A stretch of DNA of 64,000 bases, taken from the NCBI RefSeq assembly GCF_030817535.1, contig NZ_JAUSZL010000002.1, positions 1,488,001-1,552,000 of the forward strand, given 5' to 3'. Position numbers and translations under genes: made by a program. Below, one piece after another: positions 35,330 through 43,459 of this stretch; the first letter of the stretch is position 1, and every line of letters begins with the position of its first letter. The notes beneath the pieces are model-generated. The model was not told where the DNA came from, ran no database searches, and worked only from the letters and a program-made list of their open reading frames with translations. The stretch is from Streptomyces sp. V3I8. GTDB lineage: Bacteria; Actinomycetota; Actinomycetes; Streptomycetales; Streptomycetaceae.

Positions 35330-35995
35330 TCAGTGCCCCGGCACCCCGGGGGGCGCCGTCCCGGCCACCGCCGAGAGGATGTCCTGGACCGCCTGCTTCA
35401 GCATCGGCGTCGTCGTCCCGCCGCGTTCGGCCAGGGCCGCGGTCCGGGCCTCGTACTGCCGGAACTCCCTGCCCGGCACCAGCGTGCGCACCTCGGCCGC
35501 GGCCGCCAGGGCGACGAGCGCCGCGTCCCGCGGGGACACCTCGTCGACCGGTACCGGTCCTTCCAGCACCAGGCGTGCCTCCTCGCGCAGCTTGTCCACC
35601 ACGGCGACCCGGTCGATCTCGTACTCCACGGACGGGAAGACACCGAGCACGCGCGTCTTCTCGGCGCGCAGATAGCCGTCCGCGGCGAGCTGCGCCTCCA
35701 CCGCGTCCAGCGTGATGCGGGCCCGCAGGCTCACCCAGGTCTTCCACTTGTGCGGGAGGGACTCCTCGACGAGTTCCAGGAGGCCGTCGAGGACCGGGTC
35801 CCCGGTGCGGCCGTCGGGGTCGGTGGGCACGGCGACGCCGTCCGCGTCGGCCAGCAGCCCGCGCTGCGCCAGCTCGGTGAGGGCACCGGCGCGGACCAGG
35901 TGCGGAACCTGGGAAGCACCGGTGACCTTGCCTTTCGTGGTGTCCCAGGCCAGCAGGTAGAGACGGGCGGGCAGCGAGAGCGGGCCGTTGGGCAC
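35330..35995 (-). CDS. GPP34 (GOLPH3-like) family protein
   Basis: 221 residues, all-alpha GPP34 domain: LPARLYLLAWDTTKGKV, AGALTELAQRGLLADADG, LVEESLPHKWKTWV, ...EVRTLVPGREFRQY. The eukaryotic relatives GOLPH3/Vps74 bind phosphatidylinositol-4-phosphate and glycosyltransferases. Streptomyces have many copies, often next to antibiotic or regulatory genes, with unknown function. GTG 35995 is preceded by GGAG. It is divergent from the second ABC-F gene across a 358-bp region. Confidence 0.85.
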   Translation of the reverse strand: MPNGPLSLPARLYLLAWDTTKGKVTGASQVPHLVRAGALTELAQRGLLADADGVAVPTDPDGRTGDPVLDGLLELVEESLPHKWKTWVSLRARITLDAVEAQLAADGYLRAEKTRVLGVFPSVEYEIDRVAVVDKLREEARLVLEGPVPVDEVSPRDAALVALAAAAEVRTLVPGREFRQYEARTAALAERGGTTTPMLKQAVQDILSAVAGTAPPGVPGH

Positions 35996-36078
35996 GGAGT
36001 CTCCTTCAGGTGGTCGGGGATGGGAGCCGGACCGGGGTCGAGGCCGAGGTCAAAAGTGGGGTGGGGTCATTTAATTCG

Positions 36079-36107
36079 TTGACAGTGGTTCGGCCCCCTC
36101 CTACCGT
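36079..36107 (+). promoter_or_regulatory. Promoter and long leader of the second ABC-F gene
   Basis: TTGACA (36079-36084), 17 bp, then TACCGT (36102-36107) is a good housekeeping promoter. Transcription should start at about 36114, giving a leader of about 240 nt before ATG 36354. The leader holds a possible 65-codon frame (36131-36328) and shorter ones starting at about 36261. ABC-F genes with antibiotic-responsive attenuation have such leaders, but no leader peptide or terminator/antiterminator pair could be fixed by eye. Confidence 0.6.
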
Positions 36108-36353
36108 GTTGATCGCCCTGTTGTCGCCGAATGGAGAAGGACGTTGCTCGTCTGAGGTCACGAGACACCGCGTCACCCACGTCCCGTGTGTGCGCAGCGT
36201 GCGACCTCGGCTCCGAGCCGTCCGGCGGAACAGGGCTTCTCCCGTGCCCCGCACTCCGCGGATGTCCCGAAGGGTTCCGTCCTTCCGGCCGTCGCCGCCT
36301 TCCGGTGTCTCGATACGTGTCGCCCTGACCGCATCCAGCATCGCGAGGCCTGT

Positions 36354-37985
36354 ATGTCTCATGCCCCCACTTCCCTCACCTGCACCTCCCTCTCCTTCTC
36401 CTGGCCCGACGGCACCCTCGTGTTCGAGGACCTCCAGGTCGCCTTCGGCCCCGGCAGGACCGGGCTCGTCGGCGTCAACGGCTCGGGCAAGTCGACCCTG
36501 CTGAAGCTCATCGCGGGGGAACTCACCCCCTCCGAGGGCACCGTCCGCGTCACGGGCGAGGTCGGCCGGCTGCCGCAGAACGTCACCCTCGACACCGCGC
36601 TCCGCGTCGACGAGGTCCTGGACATCGCCGCGAAGCGGGCCGCGCTGCACGCCATCGAGGCGGGCGACGTGTCCGGGTCGCACTTCGACGTCGTGGGCGA
36701 CGACTGGGACGTCGAGGAGCGTGCCGTGGCGACGCTCGGCGAACTCGGCCTCGGTCACATCGGCCTCGACCGCACCATCGGCGAGGTCTCGGGCGGCGAG
36801 TCGGTCCTGCTGCGCCTGGCCGCGCTGCTGCTGCGCCGGCCCGACGTGCTCCTGCTGGACGAGCCCACCAACAACCTCGACCTGTACGCGCGCCGGCGGC
36901 TGTACGCGGCCGTCGAGGCCTATTCCGGCATTCTGGTCGTGGTCAGCCACGACCGCGAACTCCTCGACCTGGTCGACCAGATCGCCGACCTGCGTTCCGG
37001 TGGGATCACCTGGTACGGCGGCAACCACTCGGCCTACGAGGAGGCCCTGGCCACCGAGCAGGAGGCAGCCGAGCGCATGGTGCGGGTCGCCGGGTCCGAC
37101 CTGAAGAAGCAGAAGCGCGAACTGGCCGACGCGCAGGTCAAGCTGGCCCGGCGCAAGCGGTACGGGCAGAAGATGTTCGAGCAGAAACGCGAGCCGAAGA
37201 TCGTGATGGGGGCGCGCAGACGCGCGGCCCAGGAGTCCGCGGGCAAGCACCGCATCATGCACGAGGAGCGGCTCGCCGAGGCGAAGGGACGGCTCGACGA
37301 CGCGGTGGAGGCCGTGCGGGACGACGACGAGATCCGCGTCGACCTGCCGTACACGGCCGTGCCGCCGGGACGTACCGTCCTCACGCTGCTGGACCTGGAA
37401 CTGGCGTACGGGGCGCGCGCGGGCTCCTTCGACCTGCGCGGGCCCGAGCGGATCGCGGTGGTCGGCCGCAACGGCGCGGGCAAGACCACGCTGCTGCGGA
37501 CCATCGCCGGGGAGCTGGAACCCGTCGCGGGGGAAGCGCGGGCCCATGTGCCGATGCGCTTCCTGCCCCAGCGGCTGGACGTCCTCGACGACGAGCTGAC
37601 GGTCGCCGAGAACGTGGCCCGGTTCTCGCCGGGTGCCACCAACAACCGGGTCCGGGCGCGGCTGGCCCGCTTCCTGTTCCGGGGCGCCCGGGCCGACCAG
37701 CGGGCGGCGACGCTCTCCGGGGGCGAGCGGTTCCGGGCGGCCCTGGCCGCGCTGATGCTCGCCGAGCCCGCGCCGCAGCTCCTGATGCTCGACGAGCCGA
37801 CCAACAACCTCGACATGGCGAGCGTGCGCCAGCTCACCACGGCCCTGGAGTCGTACGAGGGGGCGCTGATCGTGGCCAGCCACGACATGCCGTTCCTGGA
37901 GTCGATCGGGATCACGCGGTGGCTGCTGCTGGAGGAGGGGGAGCTGAAGGGGACGACGCCGGAAGCGCTGGGGTACCCCGGGTAG
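36354..37985 (+). CDS. ABC-F family ATPase, second copy
   Basis: 543 residues, two ABC domains, no membrane segments. Domain 1: Walker A GVNGSGKSTLL (about 40-50), signature VSGGES (about 145), LLDEPTNNLDLY. Linker: charged helices VAGSDLKKQKRELADAQVKLARRKRYGQKMFEQKREPKIVMGA (too short a P-site loop for the housekeeping EttA type). Domain 2: GRNGAGKTTLL (about 370), LSGGERFRAA (about 454), MLDEPTNNLDMA. Layout and the long leader resemble antibiotic-resistance ABC-F proteins of the Streptomyces type rather than translation-throttle EttA. It differs clearly from the ABC-F at 11.7-13.3 kb. Substrate drug cannot be predicted. Confidence 0.88.
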   Translation: MSHAPTSLTCTSLSFSWPDGTLVFEDLQVAFGPGRTGLVGVNGSGKSTLLKLIAGELTPSEGTVRVTGEVGRLPQNVTLDTALRVDEVLDIAAKRAALHAIEAGDVSGSHFDVVGDDWDVEERAVATLGELGLGHIGLDRTIGEVSGGESVLLRLAALLLRRPDVLLLDEPTNNLDLYARRRLYAAVEAYSGILVVVSHDRELLDLVDQIADLRSGGITWYGGNHSAYEEALATEQEAAERMVRVAGSDLKKQKRELADAQVKLARRKRYGQKMFEQKREPKIVMGARRRAAQESAGKHRIMHEERLAEAKGRLDDAVEAVRDDDEIRVDLPYTAVPPGRTVLTLLDLELAYGARAGSFDLRGPERIAVVGRNGAGKTTLLRTIAGELEPVAGEARAHVPMRFLPQRLDVLDDELTVAENVARFSPGATNNRVRARLARFLFRGARADQRAATLSGGERFRAALAALMLAEPAPQLLMLDEPTNNLDMASVRQLTTALESYEGALIVASHDMPFLESIGITRWLLLEEGELKGTTPEALGYPG

Positions 37986-38194
37986 CCGTCGGTCGCCCGG
38001 GCAGCCGCTGCCGGGTCACCCGGGCCGCCGCCGTCGGCCGCCCGGGTGTCCGCCGGTCGTTCCGGCAGCCGTCGGCCGTTCGCAGGGTGCGGGCGGGCGG
38101 GGCCCGGGCCGCGGCGTGCCGAGGGGGCTGTTGCCAGGTCGGTGGGGGCTGCATGATGTGCGAGGACACACCCTGCCGAGACGGAGATCCGCAC

Positions 38195-38971
38195 GTGCCC
38201 AGCCAGAAAGCCCTCGTTCGCCGTCCCAGCCCCCGCCTCGCCGAAGGTCTCGTCACGCACCTCGAGCGCACGCCGGTCGACCTCGCTCTGGCGGTCGACC
38301 AGTGGGAGGCGTACGTGGAAGCCCTGCGTACGCACGGCTGGGAGACCCTGGAGGTGGAGCCCGCCGACGACTGCGCGGACTCCGTGTTCGTCGAGGACGC
38401 GGTGGTCGTCTTCCGCAACGTGGCGCTGATCGGCCGCCCGGGCGCGGAGTCCCGGCGCGCCGAGACCGCCGGCGTCGAGGAGGCGGTGGCGCGCCTCGGC
38501 TGCTCGGTGAACTGGGTGTGGGAGCCGGGCACCCTGGAGGGCGGCGACGTCCTGAAGGTCGGCGACACGATCTACGTGGGTCTCGGCGGGCGCACCAACG
38601 GAGCCGGTATCCAGCAGTTGCGGGCCACGTTCGAGCCGCTCGGCGCCCGGGTCGTCGCCGTACCGGTGAGCCGGGTGCTGCACCTGAAGTCGGCCGTCAC
38701 CGCGCTGCCGGACGGCACGATCGTCGGGCACGAGCCGCTGGTGGACACACCGTCGCTGTTCCCGCGCTTCCTGGCGGTGCCGGAGGAGGCGGGCTCGCAC
38801 GTCGTCCTCCTCGGCGGCGGACGGCTCCTGATGGCGGCGAGCGCCCCGAAGACCGCCGAGCTGTACGCCGGTCTCGGCCTCGAACCCGTCCTCGTCGACA
38901 TCAGCGAGTTCGAGAAGCTCGAAGGCTGTGTGACATGCCTCTCGGTCCGCCTGCGGGACCTGTACGTCTGA
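38195..38971 (+). CDS. Dimethylarginine dimethylaminohydrolase (DDAH)
   Basis: 258 residues, pentein fold. Start GTG 38195 has GGAG 8 nt upstream. Catalytic set: Cys near the C-terminus in KLEGCVTCLSVRLRDLYV, His in VLHLKSAVTALPDG, and an acidic pair in DCADSVFVEDAVVVF. It hydrolyses N-omega-methylated arginines to citrulline and methylamines. Arginine deiminase is excluded by the short length and lack of its helical insert. The gene stands alone between the ABC-F and desaturase genes; the 209-bp gap 37986-38194 contains only degenerate GC-rich repeats of the kind GCAGCCG/CGTCGGCC. Confidence 0.9.
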   Translation: MPSQKALVRRPSPRLAEGLVTHLERTPVDLALAVDQWEAYVEALRTHGWETLEVEPADDCADSVFVEDAVVVFRNVALIGRPGAESRRAETAGVEEAVARLGCSVNWVWEPGTLEGGDVLKVGDTIYVGLGGRTNGAGIQQLRATFEPLGARVVAVPVSRVLHLKSAVTALPDGTIVGHEPLVDTPSLFPRFLAVPEEAGSHVVLLGGGRLLMAASAPKTAELYAGLGLEPVLVDISEFEKLEGCVTCLSVRLRDLYV

Positions 38972-39118
38972 GGAGCCGGCGGGCCCCTCCGCGCGGCCCC
39001 CGGATCCGCGCATCCGCCGCGCATGAGCTGCACATCCGCCGGACGGATGGCCTCCGTATAGATGCCGCGAGCGCCCTCGAACAGATCATCGCTGATCAGG
39101 GCTCTTTACCACGACCTT

Positions 39119-39168
39119 AACCTACGGCATCGTAACCTACGCTTACGTAGCCTACGATGCCGTAGGTT
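39119..39168. promoter_or_regulatory. Triple tandem palindromic operator before the desaturase gene
   Basis: Three 15-bp units follow each other: CCTACG-GCAT-CGTAA (from 39121), CCTACG-CTTA-CGTAG (from 39136) and CCTACG-ATGC-CGTAGG (from 39151). Each is a CTACG-N4-CGTAG palindrome (the first with one mismatch). The outer 16-nt arms, AACCTACGGCATCGTA (39119-39134) and its complement (39153-39168), also form a perfect inverted repeat. A separate GATCA-TCGC-TGATC repeat lies at 39084-39097. Cooperative binding by a TetR-like regulator is inferred. Confidence 0.75.
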
Positions 39169-39207
39169 GGAGTTACCGCTCAGCAGTTACGTCCCCCTGG
39201 AGCCCCC

Positions 39208-40188
39208 GTGACGATCACTTCTCCCCAACTCGGCAGCCCGTCCTCCGACTGGACCGACGCGCGCCTGCTGTTCGCACTGGAAGAAGTGGTGGAGACCGAA
39301 CTCAACCGTCATCTGAAGGTCGCCAAGGACTGGATGCCGCACGAGTACGTGCCCTGGTCCGACGGTCGCAACTTCCCCGGCATCTTCGAGGACGGCGAGG
39401 CCTGGGACAAGGAACAGTCCAAGGTCACCGAGCTCGGCCGCATCGCGCTGGTCGTGAACCTCCTGACCGAGGACAACCTGCCCAGCTACCACCACGAGAT
39501 CGCTTCCCTGTTCGGCCGCGACGGCGCCTGGGGCACCTGGGTGCACCGCTGGACCGCCGAGGAGGGCCGCCACGGCATCGTGATGCGCGACTACCTCCTC
39601 GCGTCGCGCGCCGTGGACCCGGATCAGCTCGAAGCCTTCCGCATGATGCACATGAGCGAGGGCTTCGAGTCGGACAACCGTCACTCGATGCTGCACTCCG
39701 TCGCGTACGTCGCCTTCCAGGAGCTCGCGACCCGCGTCTCGCACCGCAACACCGGACACCAGTCGGGTGACCCCGTCTGTGACCGCATGCTGGCGCGCAT
39801 CTCGACCGACGAGAACCTGCACATGGTCTTCTACCGCAACCTGCTCAAGGCCGCGTTCGAGCTCGCCCCCGACCTGACCATGCAGGCCGTGCGGGATGTC
39901 ATCGTCCAGTTCCGGATGCCCGGACACGGCATGCCCGGCTTCGAGCGGGCCGCCGCGCAGATGGCGATCGGCGAGGTCTACAACATGCGGATCCACCACG
40001 ACGACGTGCTGATGCCGATCCTTCGCCACCTCAAGGTCCTGCAGATCGACGGGCTCGGCCCCGAGGGTCTCAAGGCACAGGAAGAGCTCGGCCTCTACAT
40101 GGGCGGCCTGGACGCCGAGGCCGCCAAGTTCGACGAGAAGCTCGCGACCCGCAAGGCCCGCATGGCGGCCCGCGCCGCCGCGAAGTAA
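39208..40188 (+). CDS. Acyl-ACP desaturase (ferritin-like diiron, DesA type)
   Basis: 326 residues, soluble helical-bundle desaturase. Diiron motifs: TEDNLPSYHHE (first Glu and His), WTAEEGRHG (E-x2-H) and ISTDENLHMVFY (D/E-E-x2-H). It inserts a cis double bond into a saturated acyl-ACP (or acyl-CoA) using O2, ferredoxin and NADPH, producing monounsaturated membrane lipids. GTG 39208 follows a GGAG. It is monocistronic with a strong hairpin after it. The triple operator upstream indicates sensitive control, perhaps by acyl-CoA/ACP or membrane fluidity signals (inference). No ferredoxin gene is adjacent. Confidence 0.92.
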   Translation: MTITSPQLGSPSSDWTDARLLFALEEVVETELNRHLKVAKDWMPHEYVPWSDGRNFPGIFEDGEAWDKEQSKVTELGRIALVVNLLTEDNLPSYHHEIASLFGRDGAWGTWVHRWTAEEGRHGIVMRDYLLASRAVDPDQLEAFRMMHMSEGFESDNRHSMLHSVAYVAFQELATRVSHRNTGHQSGDPVCDRMLARISTDENLHMVFYRNLLKAAFELAPDLTMQAVRDVIVQFRMPGHGMPGFERAAAQMAIGEVYNMRIHHDDVLMPILRHLKVLQIDGLGPEGLKAQEELGLYMGGLDAEAAKFDEKLATRKARMAARAAAK

Positions 40189-40191
40189 CAC

Positions 40192-40231
40192 GCCGTCCCG
40201 GTCCCGGCGTGTGCGCCGGGACCGGGACGGC
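40192..40231 (+). terminator. Hairpin terminator after the desaturase
   Basis: An 18-bp perfect stem (left arm GCCGTCCCGGTCCCGGCG, loop TGTG, complementary right arm) begins 3 bp after the stop codon. It lies also downstream of the convergent WhiB-like gene. Confidence 0.85.
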
Positions 40232-40411
40232 CGTCATTCGTACGCCGTCACCCGGGCCGGCACCATGTCGCGCACATCGGCCACCGGGTGGCGGCGCAGT
40301 GCGTCCAGCTGGGCGCGCCGCAGCGGTCCCCGGTCCGTACGTCGAGACGGGCGCCACGTGCCGGGACACGCGGGTCGCCGGGACGAAGCGTCCCGGTACC
40401 GATGCCGGCGG

Positions 40412-40657
40412 TCAGTGCCGGGCACGTCGGAGGCCGAGCCGTTCCTTCTCGGACAGGCCGCCCCAGACGCCGAAGCGTTCGTCATGGTTGAGCGCGTACT
40501 CGAGACAGGCGGAGCGCATCTCGCACATGCCGCAGATCTGCTTGGCCTCCCGTACCGAGCTGCCCGGTTCGGGAAAGAAGAAGTCGGATCCGGTCTGGGC
40601 GCACAGTGCCTGTTCCTGCCAGGAGAGGTCGGGCACGGCGGTGGTGTCGTTGCGCAT
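40412..40657 (-). CDS. WhiB-like (Wbl) iron-sulfur transcriptional regulator
   Basis: 81 residues from ATG 40657; ATG 40678 (88 residues) or TTG 40696 are alternatives, and no start has a clear ribosome site. Four cysteines in the Wbl pattern: CAQTGSDFFFPE, then ICGMCEMRSAC. The turn GVWGG and the basic C-terminus EKERLGLRRARH bind DNA. Wbl proteins carry a [4Fe-4S] cluster that senses O2/NO and bind sigma-HrdB region 4. Which wbl paralogue this is cannot be fixed here. The gap 40232-40411 beyond it contains a minus-strand coding-like tail (see findings). Confidence 0.88.
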   Translation of the reverse strand: MRNDTTAVPDLSWQEQALCAQTGSDFFFPEPGSSVREAKQICGMCEMRSACLEYALNHDERFGVWGGLSEKERLGLRRARH

Positions 40658-40862
40658 GCCGGCGATCGTGCCGTACATCGAAAAACGTTCGATCAACGTC
40701 GGCTCAACGGGACACCGCCCGCACGTTCATGGACCGCGGGGCCGGCGCCGAACGCGAGGTCCGGGGCGTGCCACGAAGCCCGATGATTCCCCGGCCGCGT
40801 GGTGGACGCACACCGGCGCGCGACGAATCCGCGAGGTTTCTCGCGAAAGTCCCGCCGGAGCG

Positions 40863-41903
40863 CTACGCGGAGGCCCGTCGCACCAGCGTGGTGGGCAGCA
40901 CGACACCGGACGGCGCGCCCATCTCCTCCGCGGACGCCGCCCCTGTCCGCTCCAGCCCCTGCAACAACAGCCGCGCCATCAGCCGGCCCATCCCCTCTAT
41001 GTCCTGCCGGACCGTCGTGAGCGGTGGGTCGGCCTGCTCGGTGAACGGCAGCATGTCGTCGAACCCGATCACGGCGACGTCCTCGGGCACCCGTCGTCCC
41101 CGCTCCCGCAGGACCCGCAGCGCGCCCGCCGCCGTGAGGTCGTTCGCGGCGAACACGCCGTCCAGGTCGGGGCAGCGGTCGAGCAGCTCGCGCATGGCGC
41201 GCTCACCGCCCCCCGGGGTGAAGTCGCTCTCCACGATCAGCCGCGGGTCGGCGTCCGCCATGACGTCGCGGAACCCGTCGAGCCGGTCGACCGCCGAGGT
41301 CTGGTCGAGGGCGCCGGTGATGTGGGCGATGCGGCGGCGGCCGAGGCCGACGAGGTGCCGTACGGCCTCGCGGGCGCCGCCCCTGTTGTCGCAGTCGACG
41401 TACACCGCGTCGCGGGACGCGTCGCTCCAGCCGGGGCGACCGCCGTACACGGTCGGCACGCCGCGGATGAGGCCCGGGAGCGGGTCGTCGAGGTGCAGGG
41501 AGAAGACGAGCGCGCCGTCGACGTGGCCGCCGGCGAGGTAGCGGGCCACCCGGGCGTGGTCGTCGCGGCCTTCCGTGAGCAGGAGTACGAGCTGGGAGTC
41601 ATGGGCCGTGAGCTCCTTGCTGATGCCGCGGAGCTGCAGGGCGAAGAAGGGGTCCGCGAAGACGCGGGTCTCCGGTTCGGCGATGACCACGGCGACGGCG
41701 TCGTGGCGTCGGGTGACCAGGCTGCGGGCGGCCTGGTTCGGGACGTAGCCGAGTTCGTCGACGGCGCGCCTGACCCGCTCGACCAGGGGTTCGCGCACGC
41801 CCTCGCCGCCGTTGACGACGCGCGACACGGTGGCCCGAGAGACTCCGGCCCGGGCGGCCACGGCCTCCAGGGTGGGGCGTGGCGCTGTGGACTGGTCGGT
41901 CAC
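40863..41903 (-). CDS. LacI-family transcriptional regulator
   Basis: 346 residues. Helix-turn-helix and hinge (about 10-60): TLEAVAARAGVSRATVSRVVNGGEGVREPLVERVRRAVDELGYVPNQAARSL. The periplasmic-binding-protein-like effector domain follows (VAVVIAEPE..., HVDGALVFS, GVFAANDLTAAGALRVL, VIGFDDMLPF). GTG 41903 is preceded by GAGGAG. It probably represses sugar-use genes and its own gene through the site at 41962-41975. The nearest carbohydrate-related genes are the secreted sugar-oxidation genes at 42.2-48.2 kb, which makes them possible targets (inference). Confidence 0.9.
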   Translation of the reverse strand: MTDQSTAPRPTLEAVAARAGVSRATVSRVVNGGEGVREPLVERVRRAVDELGYVPNQAARSLVTRRHDAVAVVIAEPETRVFADPFFALQLRGISKELTAHDSQLVLLLTEGRDDHARVARYLAGGHVDGALVFSLHLDDPLPGLIRGVPTVYGGRPGWSDASRDAVYVDCDNRGGAREAVRHLVGLGRRRIAHITGALDQTSAVDRLDGFRDVMADADPRLIVESDFTPGGGERAMRELLDRCPDLDGVFAANDLTAAGALRVLRERGRRVPEDVAVIGFDDMLPFTEQADPPLTTVRQDIEGMGRLMARLLLQGLERTGAASAEEMGAPSGVVLPTTLVRRASA

Positions 41904-41961
41904 CTCGGGGCTCCTCAGGGCGGCGGTTGCCGATCAGGATAGCCCTCGTCCGACGGGTCGC

Positions 41962-41975
41962 TGAGAGCGCTCCCA
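41962..41975. promoter_or_regulatory. LacI-family operator
   Basis: TGAGAGCGCTCCCA, one mismatch from the perfect palindrome TGGGAGCGCTCCCA used by the cellobiose regulator CebR in Streptomyces. It lies 59 bp before the LacI-family gene start, well placed for autoregulation. Confidence 0.7.
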
Positions 41976-41995
41976 GGCGAGCCCCGGGCTGCGCG

Positions 41996-42172
41996 GCGGT
42001 CGCCGGGTGCGCCGTGGTTACCCGCGCCGTTCCCCGCGCCCCTTGAAAACAGGCCGACCGCCCGGTGCGGGTACGCCCTGGTTACCCGCGCCGTTCCCCG
42101 CGCCCCTTGAAAGCACGCCGACCGCCGGGTGCGGGTACGCCGTGGTTGCCCGCGTCCCTTGAAAGCGTCGCG
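41996..42172 (+). repeat. 64-bp tandem repeat, about 2.7 copies
   Basis: The landmark GGTTACCCGCG begins at 42016 and 42080, and as GGTTGCCCGCG at 42144, an exact 64-bp period. Copies 1 and 2 include GCCGTTCCCCGCGCCCCTTGAAA; copy 3 lacks about 14 bp of it. The core is the same as the dispersed CGCAGTTCCCCGCGCCCCT repeat seen elsewhere in the window. It fills the gap between the LacI and laccase genes. Confidence 0.85.
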
Positions 42173-42185
42173 GGCGGTGGTGTGT

Positions 42186-43208
42186 TCAGTGTTCGTGCGG
42201 CTCGTAGCCCGGGATCGTGCCGTCCGTCTTCCTCACCAGGAACAGGCCCGCCATCCCCATGTCGGAGTGGCTCTGGACGTGGCAGTGGTACATCCACGCG
42301 CCCGCGCCGACGCCCTCGCCCGCGATGACCTGGAAGCCGAACGAGTCGGCGGGACCCACGATCAGGTTGTCGACCACCCGGCTGGGGTCGTCGGGACCGG
42401 TCAGCAGGCCGGTGCGGTTGTCGGCCCAGCGGTGACCGTGCACGTGGAACGTGTGGTAGTACTCGCCGTGCGTGATCGACACGAACTCGACCCGGTCCCC
42501 CACCGTAGCCTCGAAGTTGGGACTGTCGTGACCCGGCCGGTTGTTGATCGTCATGTCGTTGAAGACGATGGTATGGGTCCTGTCGGGCAGGATGTCGCCC
42601 TGCCGGCGCACGATCACCGGCCCGTACAGGCCTTTGCGGATGCCGCCCGTACCGTGCACGGTGCCGACGACGTGGTCGTGGTAGTGCCAGTAGCCCGCGC
42701 TGCCCGCCCGCCAGGTGCCGTCCTTACGGCGGCCGGGGGCGTGCGTGCGCCAGGTGTACGTACGCGTGTCGCCGGGCTCGACATGCGAGCCGCTCAGCTT
42801 CGTGCCGTCGCTGGAGACCTCGTAGTCCAGGCCGTGGACGTGCAGGCTCGCCGCCACGTCCATGGTGTTCTCGACCTCGATGTGCAGGGTGTCGCCCTCG
42901 TTGAGCTCGATCAGCGGGCCGGGAATGGTGGCCGCGCCCTTCTCCAGTCCGTAGCCCATCTGCCCGTCGGCGAGCTTCTCGACATAGAGCTTGAGGCGTC
43001 TGACCTCGCCGCCCGCGGGGGCCGTACGGAGCGCGGCGCTCGCGCCGGCGGCCCTCTCGGCACCGGCGGCGGACGTCGCGTCCTTCGCGGCAACGAGCGA
43101 CAACGATGTCGCGACCGTGGCGACGGCGGCCCCGCCCATCACCATCCGACGGCTGAACCCACGCCTGTCCATCGCGTCCGTGGTGGCCATGTCGTCCGTG
43201 GTGCCCAT
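42186..43208 (-). CDS. Small two-domain laccase (multicopper oxidase, SLAC-type)
   Basis: 340 residues, too short for a three-domain laccase; two-domain enzymes form trimers. Twin-arginine signal near the N-terminus: [29 protein letters not shown]. Copper ligands: [33 protein letters not shown] and [15 protein letters not shown] (type 1 Cys-His-Met plus the trinuclear site). It oxidises phenols or other one-electron donors and reduces O2 to water outside the cell. ATG 43208 has GGGAG 7 nt upstream; a TTG at 43223 is less likely. It is divergent from the ThuA/sugar-dehydrogenase gene across 251 bp. From memory the S. coelicolor equivalent is SCO6712. Confidence 0.95.
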   Translation of the reverse strand: MGTTDDMATTDAMDRRGFSRRMVMGGAAVATVATSLSLVAAKDATSAAGAERAAGASAALRTAPAGGEVRRLKLYVEKLADGQMGYGLEKGAATIPGPLIELNEGDTLHIEVENTMDVAASLHVHGLDYEVSSDGTKLSGSHVEPGDTRTYTWRTHAPGRRKDGTWRAGSAGYWHYHDHVVGTVHGTGGIRKGLYGPVIVRRQGDILPDRTHTIVFNDMTINNRPGHDSPNFEATVGDRVEFVSITHGEYYHTFHVHGHRWADNRTGLLTGPDDPSRVVDNLIVGPADSFGFQVIAGEGVGAGAWMYHCHVQSHSDMGMAGLFLVRKTDGTIPGYEPHEH

Positions 43209-43234
43209 GCCGAACTCTCCCAACCTGCAACGCG

Positions 43235-43249
43235 GTCAACGGAATTGAC
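43235..43249. promoter_or_regulatory. Inverted repeat in the laccase / ThuA divergent promoter region
   Basis: GTCAA-CGGAA-TTGAC (5-5-5, perfect) lies 26 bp upstream of the laccase start. Further on, GGTCG...CGACC arms with two GCGGATC direct repeats lie at about 43269-43296. One regulator could control both directions; no local evidence tells which. Confidence 0.35.
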
Positions 43250-43459
43250 GGGATTGGTGGGTCCGGTCGCGGATCTGGTGGCGGATCCGACCGAACCGGG
43301 TGACAGAGACGAACTGGGGAGACGGTAGTGGCATCGCCTTCGTTTATCCACACTCAGGACAAAGTTCATGCCATCCCGGTCATAGCTATTGGCGAGTTCC
43401 GAGAAAAGGTCTAGCTTCCATGGCGCTGTTGCTGTGACCGAGGAGGATGGGGTGACCAC

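Noticed and set aside
36131..36328. 65-codon frame in the ABC-F leader as a real gene
   Set aside because: Composition is Arg/Ser/Pro-rich with no conserved motif; kept only as part of the leader hypothesis.
37986..38194. GCAGCCG / CGTCGGCC repeats as a CRISPR-like array
   Set aside because: Short, irregular spacing, no conserved repeat of 24 or more bp and no cas genes.
41996..42172. Tandem repeats as a replication origin or CRISPR array
   Set aside because: Only about 2.7 copies with no unique spacers; no DnaA boxes, and the core is a known-style dispersed repeat.
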